A stretch of DNA of 64,000 nt. Origin: Amblyomma americanum (taxonomy: Eukaryota > Arthropoda > Arachnida > Ixodida > Ixodidae). Below the pieces are notes generated by a model. The model was not told the origin of the DNA. It saw only the letters and a list, made by a program, of their open reading frames with translations, and made no database searches. Positions 50,391 to 62,278 of this stretch are shown here, piece by piece. The stretch covers positions 62,001-126,000 of the forward strand of contig NW_027526686.1 in assembly GCF_052857255.1 (NCBI RefSeq), given 5' to 3'. The stretch's first letter is position 1. Every line of letters begins with the position of its first letter. The position numbers and the translations under genes were made by a program.

Positions 50391-52870
50391 GAAACTAGCA
50401 AGATTCACGAGCATCAATTTTACAAGTCCTCGAAGAGTATACGAGAGAAAGATAAAACGTTTTCTCTCAGAACTACAAGAAAACTTGTATTCCGTCTCAA
50501 AACAACGGGATACATTGTTTTAGATCGAAACTAGCAAGATTCACGAGCATCGATTTTACAAGTCCTTGAAGAGTATACGAGAGAAAGATAAAACTTTTTC
50601 TCTCAGAACTACGCGAAAACTTGTATTCCGTCTCAAAACAACGGGATACATCGTTTTAGATCGAAACTAGCATGATTCACGAGCATCGATTTTACAAGTC
50701 CTCGAAGAGTATACGAGAGAAAGATAAAACTTTTTCTCTCAGAACTACGCGAAAACTTGTATTCCGTCTCAAAACAACAGGATACATCGTTTTAGATCGA
50801 AACTAGCAAGATTCACGAGCATCGATTTGACAAGTCCTCGAAGAGTACACGAGAGAAAGATAAAACTTTTTCTCTCAGAACTACGCGAAAACTTGTATTC
50901 CGTCTCAAAACAACGGGATACATCGTTTTAGATCGAAACTAGCAAGATTCACGAGCATCGATTTTACAAGTCGTCGAAGAGTAGACGAGAGAAAGGTGTA
51001 AACTTTTTCAATCAGAACTGCGCGAAAACTTGTATTTCGGCTCAAAACAACGGGATACATCGTTTTTGATCGAAACTAGCAAGATTCACGAGCATCGATT
51101 TTACAAGTCCTCGAAGAGTATACGAGAGAAAGATAAAACTTTTTCTCTCAGAACTACGCGAAAACTTGTATTCCGTCTCAAAACAACGGGATACATCGTT
51201 TTAGATCGAAACTAGCAAGATTCACGAGCATCGATTTTACAAGTCCTCGAAGAGTATACGAGAGAAAGATAAAACTTTTTCTCTCAGAACTACGCGAAAA
51301 CTTGTATTCCGTCTCAAAACAACGGGATACATCGTTTTAGATCGAAACTAGCAAGATTCACGAGCATCGATTTTACAAGTCCTCGAAGAGTATACGAGAG
51401 AAAGATAAAACTTTTTCTCTCAGAACTACGCGAAAACTTGTATTCCGTCTCAAAACAACGGGATACATCGTTTTAGATCGAAACTAGCAAGATTCACGAG
51501 CATCGATTTTACAAGTCCTCGAAGAGTATACGAGAGAAAGATAAAACTTTTTCTCTCAGAACTACGCGAAAACTTGTATTCCGTCTCAAAACAACGGGAT
51601 ACATCGTTTTACATCGAAACTAGCAAGATTCACGAGCATCGATTTTACAAGTCCTCGAAGAGTATACGAGAGAAAGATAAAACTTTTTCTCTCAGAACTA
51701 CGCGAAAACTTGTATTCCGTCTCAAAACAACGGGATACATCGTTTTAGATCGAAACCAGCAAGATTCACGAGCATCGATTTTACAAGTCTTCGAAGAGTA
51801 TTCGAGAGAAAGATAAAACTTTTTCTCTCAGAACTACGCGAAAACTTGTATTCCGTCTCAAAACAACAGGATACATCGTTTTAGATTGAAACTAGCAAGA
51901 TTCACGAGCATCGATTTTACAAGTCCTCGAAGAGTATACGAGAGAAAGATAAAACTTTTTCTCTCAGAACTACGCGAAAACTTGTATTCCGTCTCAAAAC
52001 AACGGGATACATCGTTTTAGATCAAAGCTAGCAAGATTCACGGGCATCGATTTTACAAGTCCTCGAAGAGTATACGAGAGAAAGATAAAACTTTTTCTCT
52101 CAGAACTACGCGAAAACTTGTATTCCGTCTCAAAACAACGGGATACATCGTTTTAGATCGAAACTAGCAAGATTCACGAGCATCGATTTTACAAGTCCTC
52201 GAAGAGTATACGAGAGAAAGATAAAACTTTTTTTCTCAGAACTACGCGAAAACTTGTATTCCGTCTCAAAACAACGGGATACATCGTTTTAGATCGAAAC
52301 TAGCAAGATTCACGAGCATCAATTTTACATGTCCTCGAAGAGTATACGAGAGAAAGATAAAACGTTTTCTCTCAGAACTACAAGAAAACTTGTATTCCGT
52401 CTCAAAACAACGGGATACATTGTTTTAGATCGAAACTAGCAAGATTCACGAGCATCGATTTTACAAGTCCTTGAAGAGTATACGAGAGAAAGATAAAACT
52501 TTTTCTCTCAGAACTACGCGAAAACTTGTATTCCGTCTCAAAACAACGGGATACATCGTTTTAGATCGAAACTAGCATGATTCACGAGCATCGATTTTAC
52601 AAGTCCTCGAAGAGTATACGAGAGAAAGATAAAACTTTTTCTCTCAGAACTACGCGAAAACTTGTATTCCGTCTCAAAACAACAGGATACATCGTTTTAG
52701 ATCGAAACTAGCAAGATTCACGAGCATCGATTTGACAAGTCCTCGAAGAGTACACGAGAGAAAGATAAAACTTTTTCTCTCAGAACTACGCGAAAACTTG
52801 TATTCCGGCTCAAAGCAACGGGATACATCGTTTTAGATCGAAACTAGCAAGATTCACGAGCATCGATTTT
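50391..52870 (+). repeat. 23-mer HOR (3130 bp), copy 2, two monomers short
   Basis: Pairs with 47261-49740. After the ggctcaaagcaac monomer the two monomers seen in copy 1 (gatttcac, then cttcg/ctgtgcg/ggctc) are absent. The B-to-B distance is 1905 bp here and 2177 bp in copy 1, a loss of 272 bp, exactly two monomers. ttttacatgtcc near 52326 is a private change. Confidence 0.88.
50970..51043 (+). repeat. Type B diagnostic segment
   Basis: Duplicate of the B segment at 47840, at an offset of 3130 bp. Confidence 0.9.
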
Positions 52871-52874
52871 ACAA

Positions 52875-52948
52875 GTCGTCGAAGAGTACACGAGAGAAAG
52901 GTGTAAACTTTTTCAATCAGAACTGCGCGAAAACTTGTATTTCGGCTC
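52875..52948 (+). repeat. Type B diagnostic segment, gtacacg form
   Basis: The last type B copy in the window, with gtacacg as at 43075 and 50017. No B monomer was seen in the remaining 11 kb. Confidence 0.9.
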
Positions 52949-52976
52949 AAAACAACGGGATACATCGTTTTTGATC

Positions 52977-54880
52977 GAAACTAGCAAGATTCACGAGCAT
53001 CGATTTTACAAGTCCTCGAAGAGTATACGAGAGAAAGATAAAACTTTTTCTCTCAGAACTACGCGAAAACTTGTATTCCGTCTCAAAACAACGGGATACA
53101 TCGTTTTAGATCGAAACTAGCAAGATTCACGAGCATCGATTTTAAAAGTCCTCGAAGAGTATACGAGAGAAAGATAAAACTTTTTCTCTCAGAACTACGC
53201 GAAAACTTGTATTCCGTCTCAAAACAACGGGATACATCGTTTTAGATCGAAACTAGCAAGATTCACGAGCATCGATTTTACAAGTCCTCGAAGAGTATAC
53301 GAGAGAAAGATAAAACTTTTTCTCTCAGAACTACGCGAAAACTTGTATTCCGTCTCAAAACAACGGGATACATCGTTTTACATCGAAACTAGCAAGATTC
53401 ACGAGCATCGATTTTACAAGTCCTCGAAGAGTATACGAGAGAAAGATAAAACTTTTTCTCTCAGAACTACGCGAAAACTTGTATTCCGTCTCAAAACAAC
53501 GGGATACATCGTTTTAGATCGAAACCAGCAAGATTCACGAGCATCGATTTTACAAGTCTTCGAAGAGTATACGAGAGAAAGATAAAACTTTTTCTCTCAG
53601 AACTACGCGAAAACTTGTATTCCGCCTCAAAACAACGGGATACATCGTTTTAGATCGAAACTAGCAAGATTCACGAGCATCGATTTTACAAGTCCTCGAA
53701 GAGTACACGAGAGAACGGTGTAAACTTTTTCTCTCAGAACTGTGCGAAAACTTGTATTCCGGTTCAAAACAACGGGATACATCGTTTTAGATCGAAACTA
53801 CCAAGATTCACGAGCATCGATTTTACAAGTCTTCGAAGAGTATACGAGAGAAAGATAAAACTTTTTCTCTCAGAACTACGCGAAAACTTGTATTCCGTCT
53901 CAAAACAACGGGATACATCGTTTTAGATCGAAACTAGCAAGATTCACGAGCATCGATTTTACAAGTCCTCGAAGAGCATACGAGAGAAAGATAAAACTTT
54001 TTCTCTCAGAACTACGCGAAAACTTGTATTCCGTCTCAAAACAACGGGATACATCGTTTTAGATCAAAACTAGCAAGATTCACGAGCATCGATTTTACAA
54101 GTCCTCGAAGAGCATACCAGAGAAAGCTAAAACTTTTTCTCTCAGAACTACGCGAAAACTTGTATTCCGTCTCAAAACAACGGGATACATCGTTTTAGAT
54201 CGAAACTAGTAAGATTCACGAGCATCGATTTTACAAGTCCTCGAAGAGCATACGAGAGAAAGATAAAACTTTTTCTCTCAGAACTACGCGAAAACTTGTA
54301 TTCCGTCTCAAAACAACGGGATACATCGTTTTAGATCGAAACTAGCAAGATTCACGAGCCTCGATTTTACAAGTCCTCGAAGAGTACACGAGAGAACGGT
54401 GTAAACTTTTTCTCTCAGAACTGTGCGAAAACTTGTATTCCGGTTCAAAACAACGGGATACATCGTTTTAGATCGAAACCAGCAAGATTCACGAGCATCG
54501 ATTTTACAAGTCTTCGAAGAGTATACGAGAGAAAGATAAAACTTTTTCTCTCAGAACTACGCGAAAACTTGTATTCTGTCTCAAAACAACGGGATACATC
54601 GTTTTAGATCGAAACTTGCAAGATTCACGAGCATCGATTTTACAAGTCCTCGAAGAGTACACGAGAGAACGGTGTAAACTTTTTCTCTCAGAACTGTGCG
54701 AAAACTTGTATTCCGGTTCAAAACAACGGGATACATCGTTTTAGATCGAAACTACCAAGATTCACGAGCATCGATTTTACAAGTCTTCGAAGAGTATACG
54801 AGAGAAAGATAAAACTTTTTCTCTCAGAACTACGCGAAAACTTGTATTCCGTCTCAAAACAACGGGATACATCGTTTTAG
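52977..54880 (+). repeat. Duplicated block, partner of 43177-45080
   Basis: Offset 9800 bp, with type C segments at 53701, 54382 and 54655. It reads cleanly across the part that is indel-rich upstream of its partner, so this copy, or those at 40.9 and 50.0 kb, better represents the original sequence. Confidence 0.88.
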
Positions 54881-57800
54881 ATCGAAACTACCAAGATTCA
54901 CGAGCATCGATTTTACAAGTCCTCGAAGAGCATACGAGAGAAAGCTAAAACTTTTTCTCTCAGAACTACGCGAAAACTTGTATTCGGTCTCAAAACAACG
55001 GGATACATCGTTTTAGATCGAAACTAGTAAGATTCACGAGCATCGATTTTACAAGTCCTCGAAGAGCATACGAGAGAAAGCTAAAACTTTTTCTCTCAGA
55101 ACTACGCGAAAACTTGTATTCCGTCTCAAAACAACGGGATACATCGTTTTAGATCGAAACTAGTAAGATTCACGAGCATCGATTTTACAAGTCCTCGAAG
55201 AGCATACGAGAGAAAGCTAAAACTTTTTCTCTCAGAACTACGCGAAAACTTGTATTCCGGTTCAAAACAACGGGATACATCGTTTTAGATCGAAACTACC
55301 AAGATTCACGAGCATCGATTTTACAAGTCTTCGAAGAGTATACGAGAGAAAGATAAAACTTTTTCTCTCAGAACTACGCGAAAACTTGTATTCCGTCTCA
55401 AAACAACGGGATACATCGTTTTAGATCGAAACTAGTAAGATTCATGAGCATCGATTTTACAAGTCCTCGAAGAGCATACGAGAGAAAGCTAAAACTTTTT
55501 CTCTCAGAACTACGCGAAAACTTGTATTCCGGTTCAAAACAACGGGATACATCGTTTTAGATCGAAACTACCAAGATTCACGAGCATCGATTTTACAAGT
55601 CTTCGAAGAGTATACGAGAGAAAGATAAAACTTTTTCTCTCAGAACTACGCGAAAACTTGTATTCCGTCTCAAAACAACGGGATACATCGTTTTAGATCG
55701 AAACTAGCAAGATTCACGAGCATCGATTTTACAAGTCCTCGAAGAGCTTACGAGAGAAAGATAAAACTTTTTCTCTCAGAACTACGCGAAAACTTGTATT
55801 CCGTCTCAAAACAACGGGATACATCGTTTTAGATCGAAACTAGCAAGATTCACGAGCATCGATTTTACAAGTCCTCGAAGAGCATACGAGAGAAAGCTAA
55901 AACTTTTTCTCTCAGAACTACGCGAAAACTTGTATTCCGTCTCAAAACAACGGGATACATCGTTTTAGATCGAAACTAGCAAGATTCACGAGCATCGATT
56001 TTACAAGTCCTCGAAGAGCTTACGAGAGAAAGATAAAACTTTTTCTCTCAGAACTACGCGAAAACTTGTATTCCGTCTCAAAACAACGGGATACATCGTT
56101 TTAGATCGAAACTACCAAGATTCACGAGCATCGATTTTACAAGTCTTCGAAGAGTATACGAGAGAAAGATAAAACTTTTTCTCTCAGAACTACGCGAAAA
56201 CTTGTATTCCGTCTCAAAACAACGGGATACATCGTTTTAGATCGAAACTAGCAAGATTCACGAGCATCGATTTTACAAGTCCTCGAAGAGCTTACGAGAG
56301 AAAGATAAAACTTTTTCTCTCAGAACTACGCGAAAACTTGTATTCCGTCTCAAAACAACGGGATACATCGTTTTAGATCGAAACTACCAAGATTCACGAG
56401 CATCGATTTTACAAGTCCTCGAAGAGCATACGAGAGAAAGCTAAAACTTTTTCTCTCAGAACTACGCGAAAACTTGTATTCCGTCTCAAAACAACGGGAT
56501 ACATCGTTTTAGATCGAAACTAGTAAGATTCACGAGCATCGATTTTACAAGTCCTCGAAGAGCATACGAGAGAAAGCTAAAACTTTTTCTCTCAGAACTA
56601 CGCGAAAACTTGTATTCCGTCTCAAAACAACGGGATACATCGTTTTAGATCGAAACTAGTAAGATTCACGAGCATCGATTTTACAAGTCCTCGAAGAGCA
56701 TACGAGAGAAAGCTAAAACTTTTTCTCTCAGAACTACGCGAAAACTTGTATTCCGGTTCAAAACAACGGGATACATCGTTTTAGATCGAAACTACCAAGA
56801 TTCACGAGCATCGATTTTACAAGTCTTCGAAGAGTATACGAGAGAAAGCTAAAACTTTTTCTCTCAGAACTACGCGAAAACTTGTATTCCGTCTCAAAAC
56901 AACGGGATACATCGTTTTAGATCGAAACTAGTAAGATTCACGAGCATCGATTTTACAAGTCTTCGAAGAGTATACGAGAGAAAGATAAAACTTTTTCTCT
57001 CAGAACTACGCGAAAACTTGTATTCCGTCTCAAAACAACGGGATACATCGTTTTAGATCGAAACTAGTAAGATTCACGAGCATCGATTTTACAAGTCCTC
57101 GAAGAGCATACGAGAGAAAGCTAAAACTTTTTCTCTCAGAACTACGCGAAAACTTGTATTCCGGTTCAAAACAACGGGATACATCGTTTTAGATCGAAAC
57201 TACCAAGATTCACGAGCATCGATTTTACAAGTCTTCGAAGAGTATACGAGAGAAAGATAAAACTTTTTCTCTCAGAACTACGCGAAAACTTGTATTCCGT
57301 CTCAAAACAACGGGATACATCGTTTTAGATCGAAACTAGCAAGATTCACGAGCATCGATTTTACAAGTCCTCGAAGAGCTTACGAGAGAAAGATAAAACT
57401 TTTTCTCTCAGAACTACGCGAAAACTTGTATTCCGTCTCAAAACAACGGGATACATCGTTTTAGATCGAAACTACCAAGATTCACGAGCATCGATTTTAC
57501 AAGTCCTCGAAGAGCATACGAGAGAAAGCTAAAACTTTTTCTCTCAGAACTACGCGAAAACTTGTATTCCGTCTCAAAACAACGGGATACATCGTTTTAG
57601 ATCGAAACTAGTAAGATTCACGAGCATCGATTTTACAAGTCCTCGAAGAGCATACGAGAGAAAGCTAAAACTTTTTCTCTCAGAACTACGCGAAAACTTG
57701 TATTCCGTCTCAAAACAACGGGATACATCGTTTTAGATCGAAACTAGTAAGATTCACGAGCATCGATTTTACAAGTCCTCGAAGAGCATACGAGAGAAAG

Positions 57801-58975
57801 CTAAAACTTTTTCTCTCAGAACTACGCGAAAACTTGTATTCCGGTTCAAAACAACGGGATACATCGTTTTAGATCGAAACTACCAAGATTCACGAGCATC
57901 GATTTTACAAGTCTTCGAAGAGTATACGAGAGAAAGATAAAACTTTTTCTCTCAGAACTACGCGAAAACTTGTATTCCGTCTCAAAACAACGGGATACAT
58001 CGTTTTAGATCGAAACTAGCAAGATTCACGAGCATCGATTTTACAAGTCCTCGAAGAGCATACGAGAGAAAGATAAAACGTTTTCTCTCAGAACTACGCG
58101 AAAACTTGTATTCCGTCTCAAAACAACGGGATACATCGTTTTAGATCGAAACTAGCAAGATTCACGAGCATCGATTTTACAAGTCCTCGAAGAGCATACG
58201 AGAGAAAGCTAAAACTTTTTCTCTCAGAACTACGCGAAAACTTGTATTCCGTCTCAAAACAACAGGATACATCGTTTTAGATCGAAACTAGCAAGATTCA
58301 CGAGCATCGATTTTACAAGTCCTCGAAGAGCATACGAGAGAAAGATAAAACTTTTTCTCTCAGAACTACGCGAAAACTTGTATTCCGTCTCAAAACAACG
58401 GGATACATCGTTTTAGATCGATACTAGTAAGATTCACGAGCATCGATTTTACAAGTCCTCGAAGAGCATACGAGAGAAAGCTAAAACTTTTTCTCTCAGA
58501 ACTACGCGAAAACTTGTATTCCGTCTCAAAACAACGGGATACATCGTTTTAGATCGATACTAGTAAGATTCACGAGCATCGATTTTACAAGTCCTCGAAG
58601 AGCATACGAGAGAAAGCTAAAACTTTTTCTCTCAGAACTACGCGAAAACTTGTATTCCGTCTCAAAACAACGGGATACATCGTTTTAGATCGAAACTAGC
58701 AAGATTCACGAGCATCGATTTTACAAGTCCTCGAAGAGCATACGAGAGAAAGCTAAAACTTTTTCTCTCAGAACTACGCGAAAACTTGTATTCCGTCTCA
58801 AAACAACAGGATACATCGTTTTAGATCGAAACTAGCAAGATTCACGAGCATCGATTTTACAAGTCCTCGAAGAGCATACGAGAGAAAGATAAAACTTTTT
58901 CTCTCAGAACTACGCGAAAACTTGTATTCCGTCTCAAAACAACGGGATACATCGTTTTAGATCGATACTAGTAAG
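54881..58975 (+). repeat. cat/gcta monomer expansion
   Basis: gagcat and aaagcta monomers with tagtaag, plus ctacc/cttcg monomers preceded by ggttc, dominate here. ggttc ends fall near 55258, 55530, 56754, 57162 and 57842 (spacings 272, 1224, 408 and 680 bp), all exact multiples of 136. 56068-56836 pairs with 57156-57924 at 1088 bp (8-mer). aacagg monomers at 58261 and 58805 are 544 bp (4-mer) apart, with gatcgatac variants near 58427, 58555 and 58963. No type B or C monomer lies between 54720 and 59550. Confidence 0.82.
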
Positions 58976-61067
58976 ATTCACGAGCATCGATTTTACAAGT
59001 CCTCGAAGAGCATACGAGAGAAAGCTAAAACTTTTTCTCTCAGAACTACGCGAAAACTTGTATTCCGTCTCAAAACAACGGGATACATCGTTTTAGATCG
59101 AAACTAGTAAGATTCACGAGCATCGATTTTACAAGTCCTCGAAGAGCATACGAGAGAAAGATAAAACTTTTTCTCTCAGAACTACGCGAAAACTTGTATT
59201 CCGTCTCAAAACAACGGGATACATCGTTTTAGATCGAAACTAGCAAGATTCACGAGCATCGATTTTACAAGTCCTCGAAGAGTATACGAGAGAAAGATAA
59301 AACTTTTTCTCTCAGAACTACGCGAAAACTTGTATTCCGGTTCAAAACAACGGGATACATCGTTTTAGATCGAAACCAGCAAGATTCACGAGCATCGATT
59401 TTACAAGTCTTCGAAGAGTATACGAGAGAAAGATAAAACTTTTTCTCTCAGAACTACGCGAAAACTTGTATTCCGTCTCAAAACAACGGGATACATCGTT
59501 TTAGATCGAAACTAGCAAGATTCACGAGCATCGATTTTACAAGTCCTCGAAGAGTACACGACAGAACGGTGTAAACTTTTTCTCTCAGAACTGTGCGAAA
59601 ACTTGTATTCCGGTTCAAAACAACGGGATACATCGTTTTAGATCGAAACCAGCAAGATTCACGAGCATCGATTTTACAAGTCTTCGAAGAGTATACGAGA
59701 GAACGGTGTAAACTTTTTCTCTCAGAACTGTGCGAAAACTTGTATTCCGGTTCAAAACAACGGGATACATCGTTTTAGATCGAAACTACCAAGATTCACG
59801 AGCATCGATTTTACAAGTCTTCGAAGAGTATACGAGAGAAAGATAAAACTTTTTCTCTCAGAACTACGCGAAAACTTGTATTCCGTCTCAAAACAACGGG
59901 ATACATCGTTTTAGATCGAAACTAGCAAGATTCACGAGCATCGATTTTACAAGTCCTCGAAGAGCATACGAGAGAAAGATAAAACTTTTTCTCTCAGAAC
60001 TACGCGAAAACTTGTATTCCGTCTCAAAACAACGGGATACATCGTTTTAGATCAAAACTAGCAAGATTCACGAGCATCGATTTTACAAGTCCTCGAAGAG
60101 CATACGAGAGAAAGCTAAAACTTTTTCTCTCAGAACTACGCGAAAACTTGTATTCCGTCTCAAAACAGCGGGATACATCGTTTTAGATCGAAACTAGTAA
60201 GATTCACGAGCATCGATTTTACAAGTCCTCGAAGAGCATACGAGAGAAAGATAAAACTTTTTCTCTCAGAACTACGCGAAAACTTGTATTCCGTCTCAAA
60301 ACAACGGGATACATCGTTTTAGATCGAAACTAGCAAGATTCACGAGCATCGATTTTACAAGTCCTCGAAGAGTATACGAGAGAAAGATAAAACTTTTTCT
60401 CTCAGAACTACGCGAAAACTTGTATTTCGTCTCAAAACAACGGGATACATCGTTTTAGATCGAAACTAGCAAGATTCACGAGCATCGATTTTACAAGTCC
60501 TCGAAGAGTATACGAGAGAAAGATAAAACTTTTTCTCTCAGAACTACGCGAAAACTTGTATTCCGTCTCAAAACAACGGGATACATCGTTTTAGATCGAA
60601 ACTAGCAAGATTCACGAGCATCGATTTTACAAGTCCTCGAAGAGTATTCGAGAGAAAGATAAAACTTTTTCTCTAAGAACTACGCGAAAACTTGTATTCC
60701 GTCTCAAAACAACAGGATACATCGTTTTAGATTGAAACTAGCAAGATTCACGAGCATCGATTTTACAAGTCCTCGAAGAGTATACGAGAGAAAGATAAAA
60801 CTTTTTCTCTCAGAACTACGCGAAAACTTGTATTCCGTCTCAAAACAACGGGATACATCGTTTTAGATCAAAGCTAGCAAGATTCACGGGCATCGATTTT
60901 ACAAGTCCTCGAAGAGTATACGAGAGAAAGATAAAACTTTTTCTCTCAGAACTACGCGAAAACTTGTATTCCGTCTCAAAACAACGGGATACATCGTTTT
61001 AGATCGAAACTAGCAAGATTCACGAGCATCGATTTTACAAGTCCTCGAAGAGTATACGAGCGAAAGA
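58976..61067 (+). repeat. Block homologous to 37.07-39.29 kb, one monomer shorter
   Basis: Up to the type C segment at 59552 (private gacagaacgg, as at 37643) the offset is 21909 bp. From gatcaaaac (60051, as at 38278) it is 21773 bp, 136 less. Shared later marks are gtatttcgtc, gtattcgag, attgaaac and atcaaagctag. The match ends near 61067, where this copy has gagcgaaag. Confidence 0.88.
59689..59753 (+). repeat. Chimaeric A/C monomer (unequal-exchange junction)
   Basis: The left part reads gtcttcgaagagtatac, the type A form of a ccagc monomer. From gagaacggtgtaaac it is type C (ctgtgcg, ccggttc). In the homologous block at 37.8-37.98 kb these halves belong to two successive monomers. The switch lies between 59695 and 59703, and exactly one monomer is missing. 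Confidence 0.88.
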
Positions 61068-62278
61068 TAAAACTTTTTCTCTCAGAACTACGCGAAAACT
61101 TGTATTCCGTCTCAAAACAACGGGATACACCGTTTTAGATCGAAACTAGCAAGATTCACGAGCATCGATTTTACAAGTCCTCGAAGAGCATACGAGAGAA
61201 AGATAAAACTTTTTCTCTCAGAACTACGCGAAAACTTGTATTCCGTCTCAAAACAACGGGATACATCGTTTTAGATCGAAACTAGCAAGATTCACGAGCA
61301 TCGATTTTACAAGTCCTCGAAGAGTATACGAGCGAAAGATAAAACTTTTTCTCTCAGAACTACGCGAAAACTTGTATTCCGTCTCAAAACAACGGGATAC
61401 ATCGTTTTAGATCGAAACTAGCAAGATTCACGAGCATCGATTTTACAAGTCCTCGAAGAGCATACGAGAGAAAGCTAAAACTTTTTCTCTCAGAACTACG
61501 CGAAAACTTGTATTCCGTCTCAAAACAACGGGATACATCGTTTTAGATCGAAACTAGTAAGATTCACGAGCATCGATTTTACAAGTCCTCGAAGAGCATA
61601 CGAGAGAAAGATAAAACTTTTTCTCTCAGAACTACGCGAAAACTTGTATTCCGTCTCAAAACAACGGGATACATCGTTTTAGATCGAAACTAGCAAGATT
61701 CACGAGCATCGATTTTACAAGTCCTCGAAGAGTATACGAGAGAAAGATAAAACTTTTTCTCTCAGAACTACGCGAAAACTTGTATTTCGTCTCAAAACAA
61801 CGGGATACATCGTTTTAGATCGAAACTAGCAAGATTCACGAGCATCGATTTTACAAGTCCTCGAAGAGTATACGAGAGAAAGATAAAACTTTTTCTCTCA
61901 GAACTACGCGAAAACTTGTATTCCGTCTCAAAACAACGGGATACATCGTTTTAGATCGAAACTAGCAAGATTCACGAGCATCGATTTTACAAGTCCTCGA
62001 AGAGTATTCGAGAGAAAGATAAAACTTTTTCTCTAAGAACTACGCGAAAACTTGTATTCCGTCTCAAAACAACAGGATACATCGTTTTAGATTGAAACTA
62101 GCAAGATTCACGAGCATCGATTTTACAAGTCCTCGAAGAGTATACGAGAGAAAGATAAAACTTTTTCTCTCAGAACTACGCGAAAACTTGTATTCCGTCT
62201 CAAAACAACGGGATACATCGTTTTAGATCAAAGCTAGCAAGATTCACGGGCATCGATTTTACAAGTCCTCGAAGAGTA
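60239..62278 (+). repeat. 15-mer HOR (2040 bp), copy 1
   Basis: gtatttcgtc occurs at 60422, 61782, 62462 and 63822. 60239-61960 is identical, base by base, to 62279-64000. The unit is 15 x 136. Inside it, a 5-monomer subunit (gtatttcgtc; A; gtattcgag with ctaagaac; aacagg with attgaaac; atcaaagctag with cggg) is repeated at a distance of 1360 bp. Other markers are gggatacaccg (61124 and 63164) and gagcgaaag (61069, 61330, 63109 and 63370). Confidence 0.95.
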
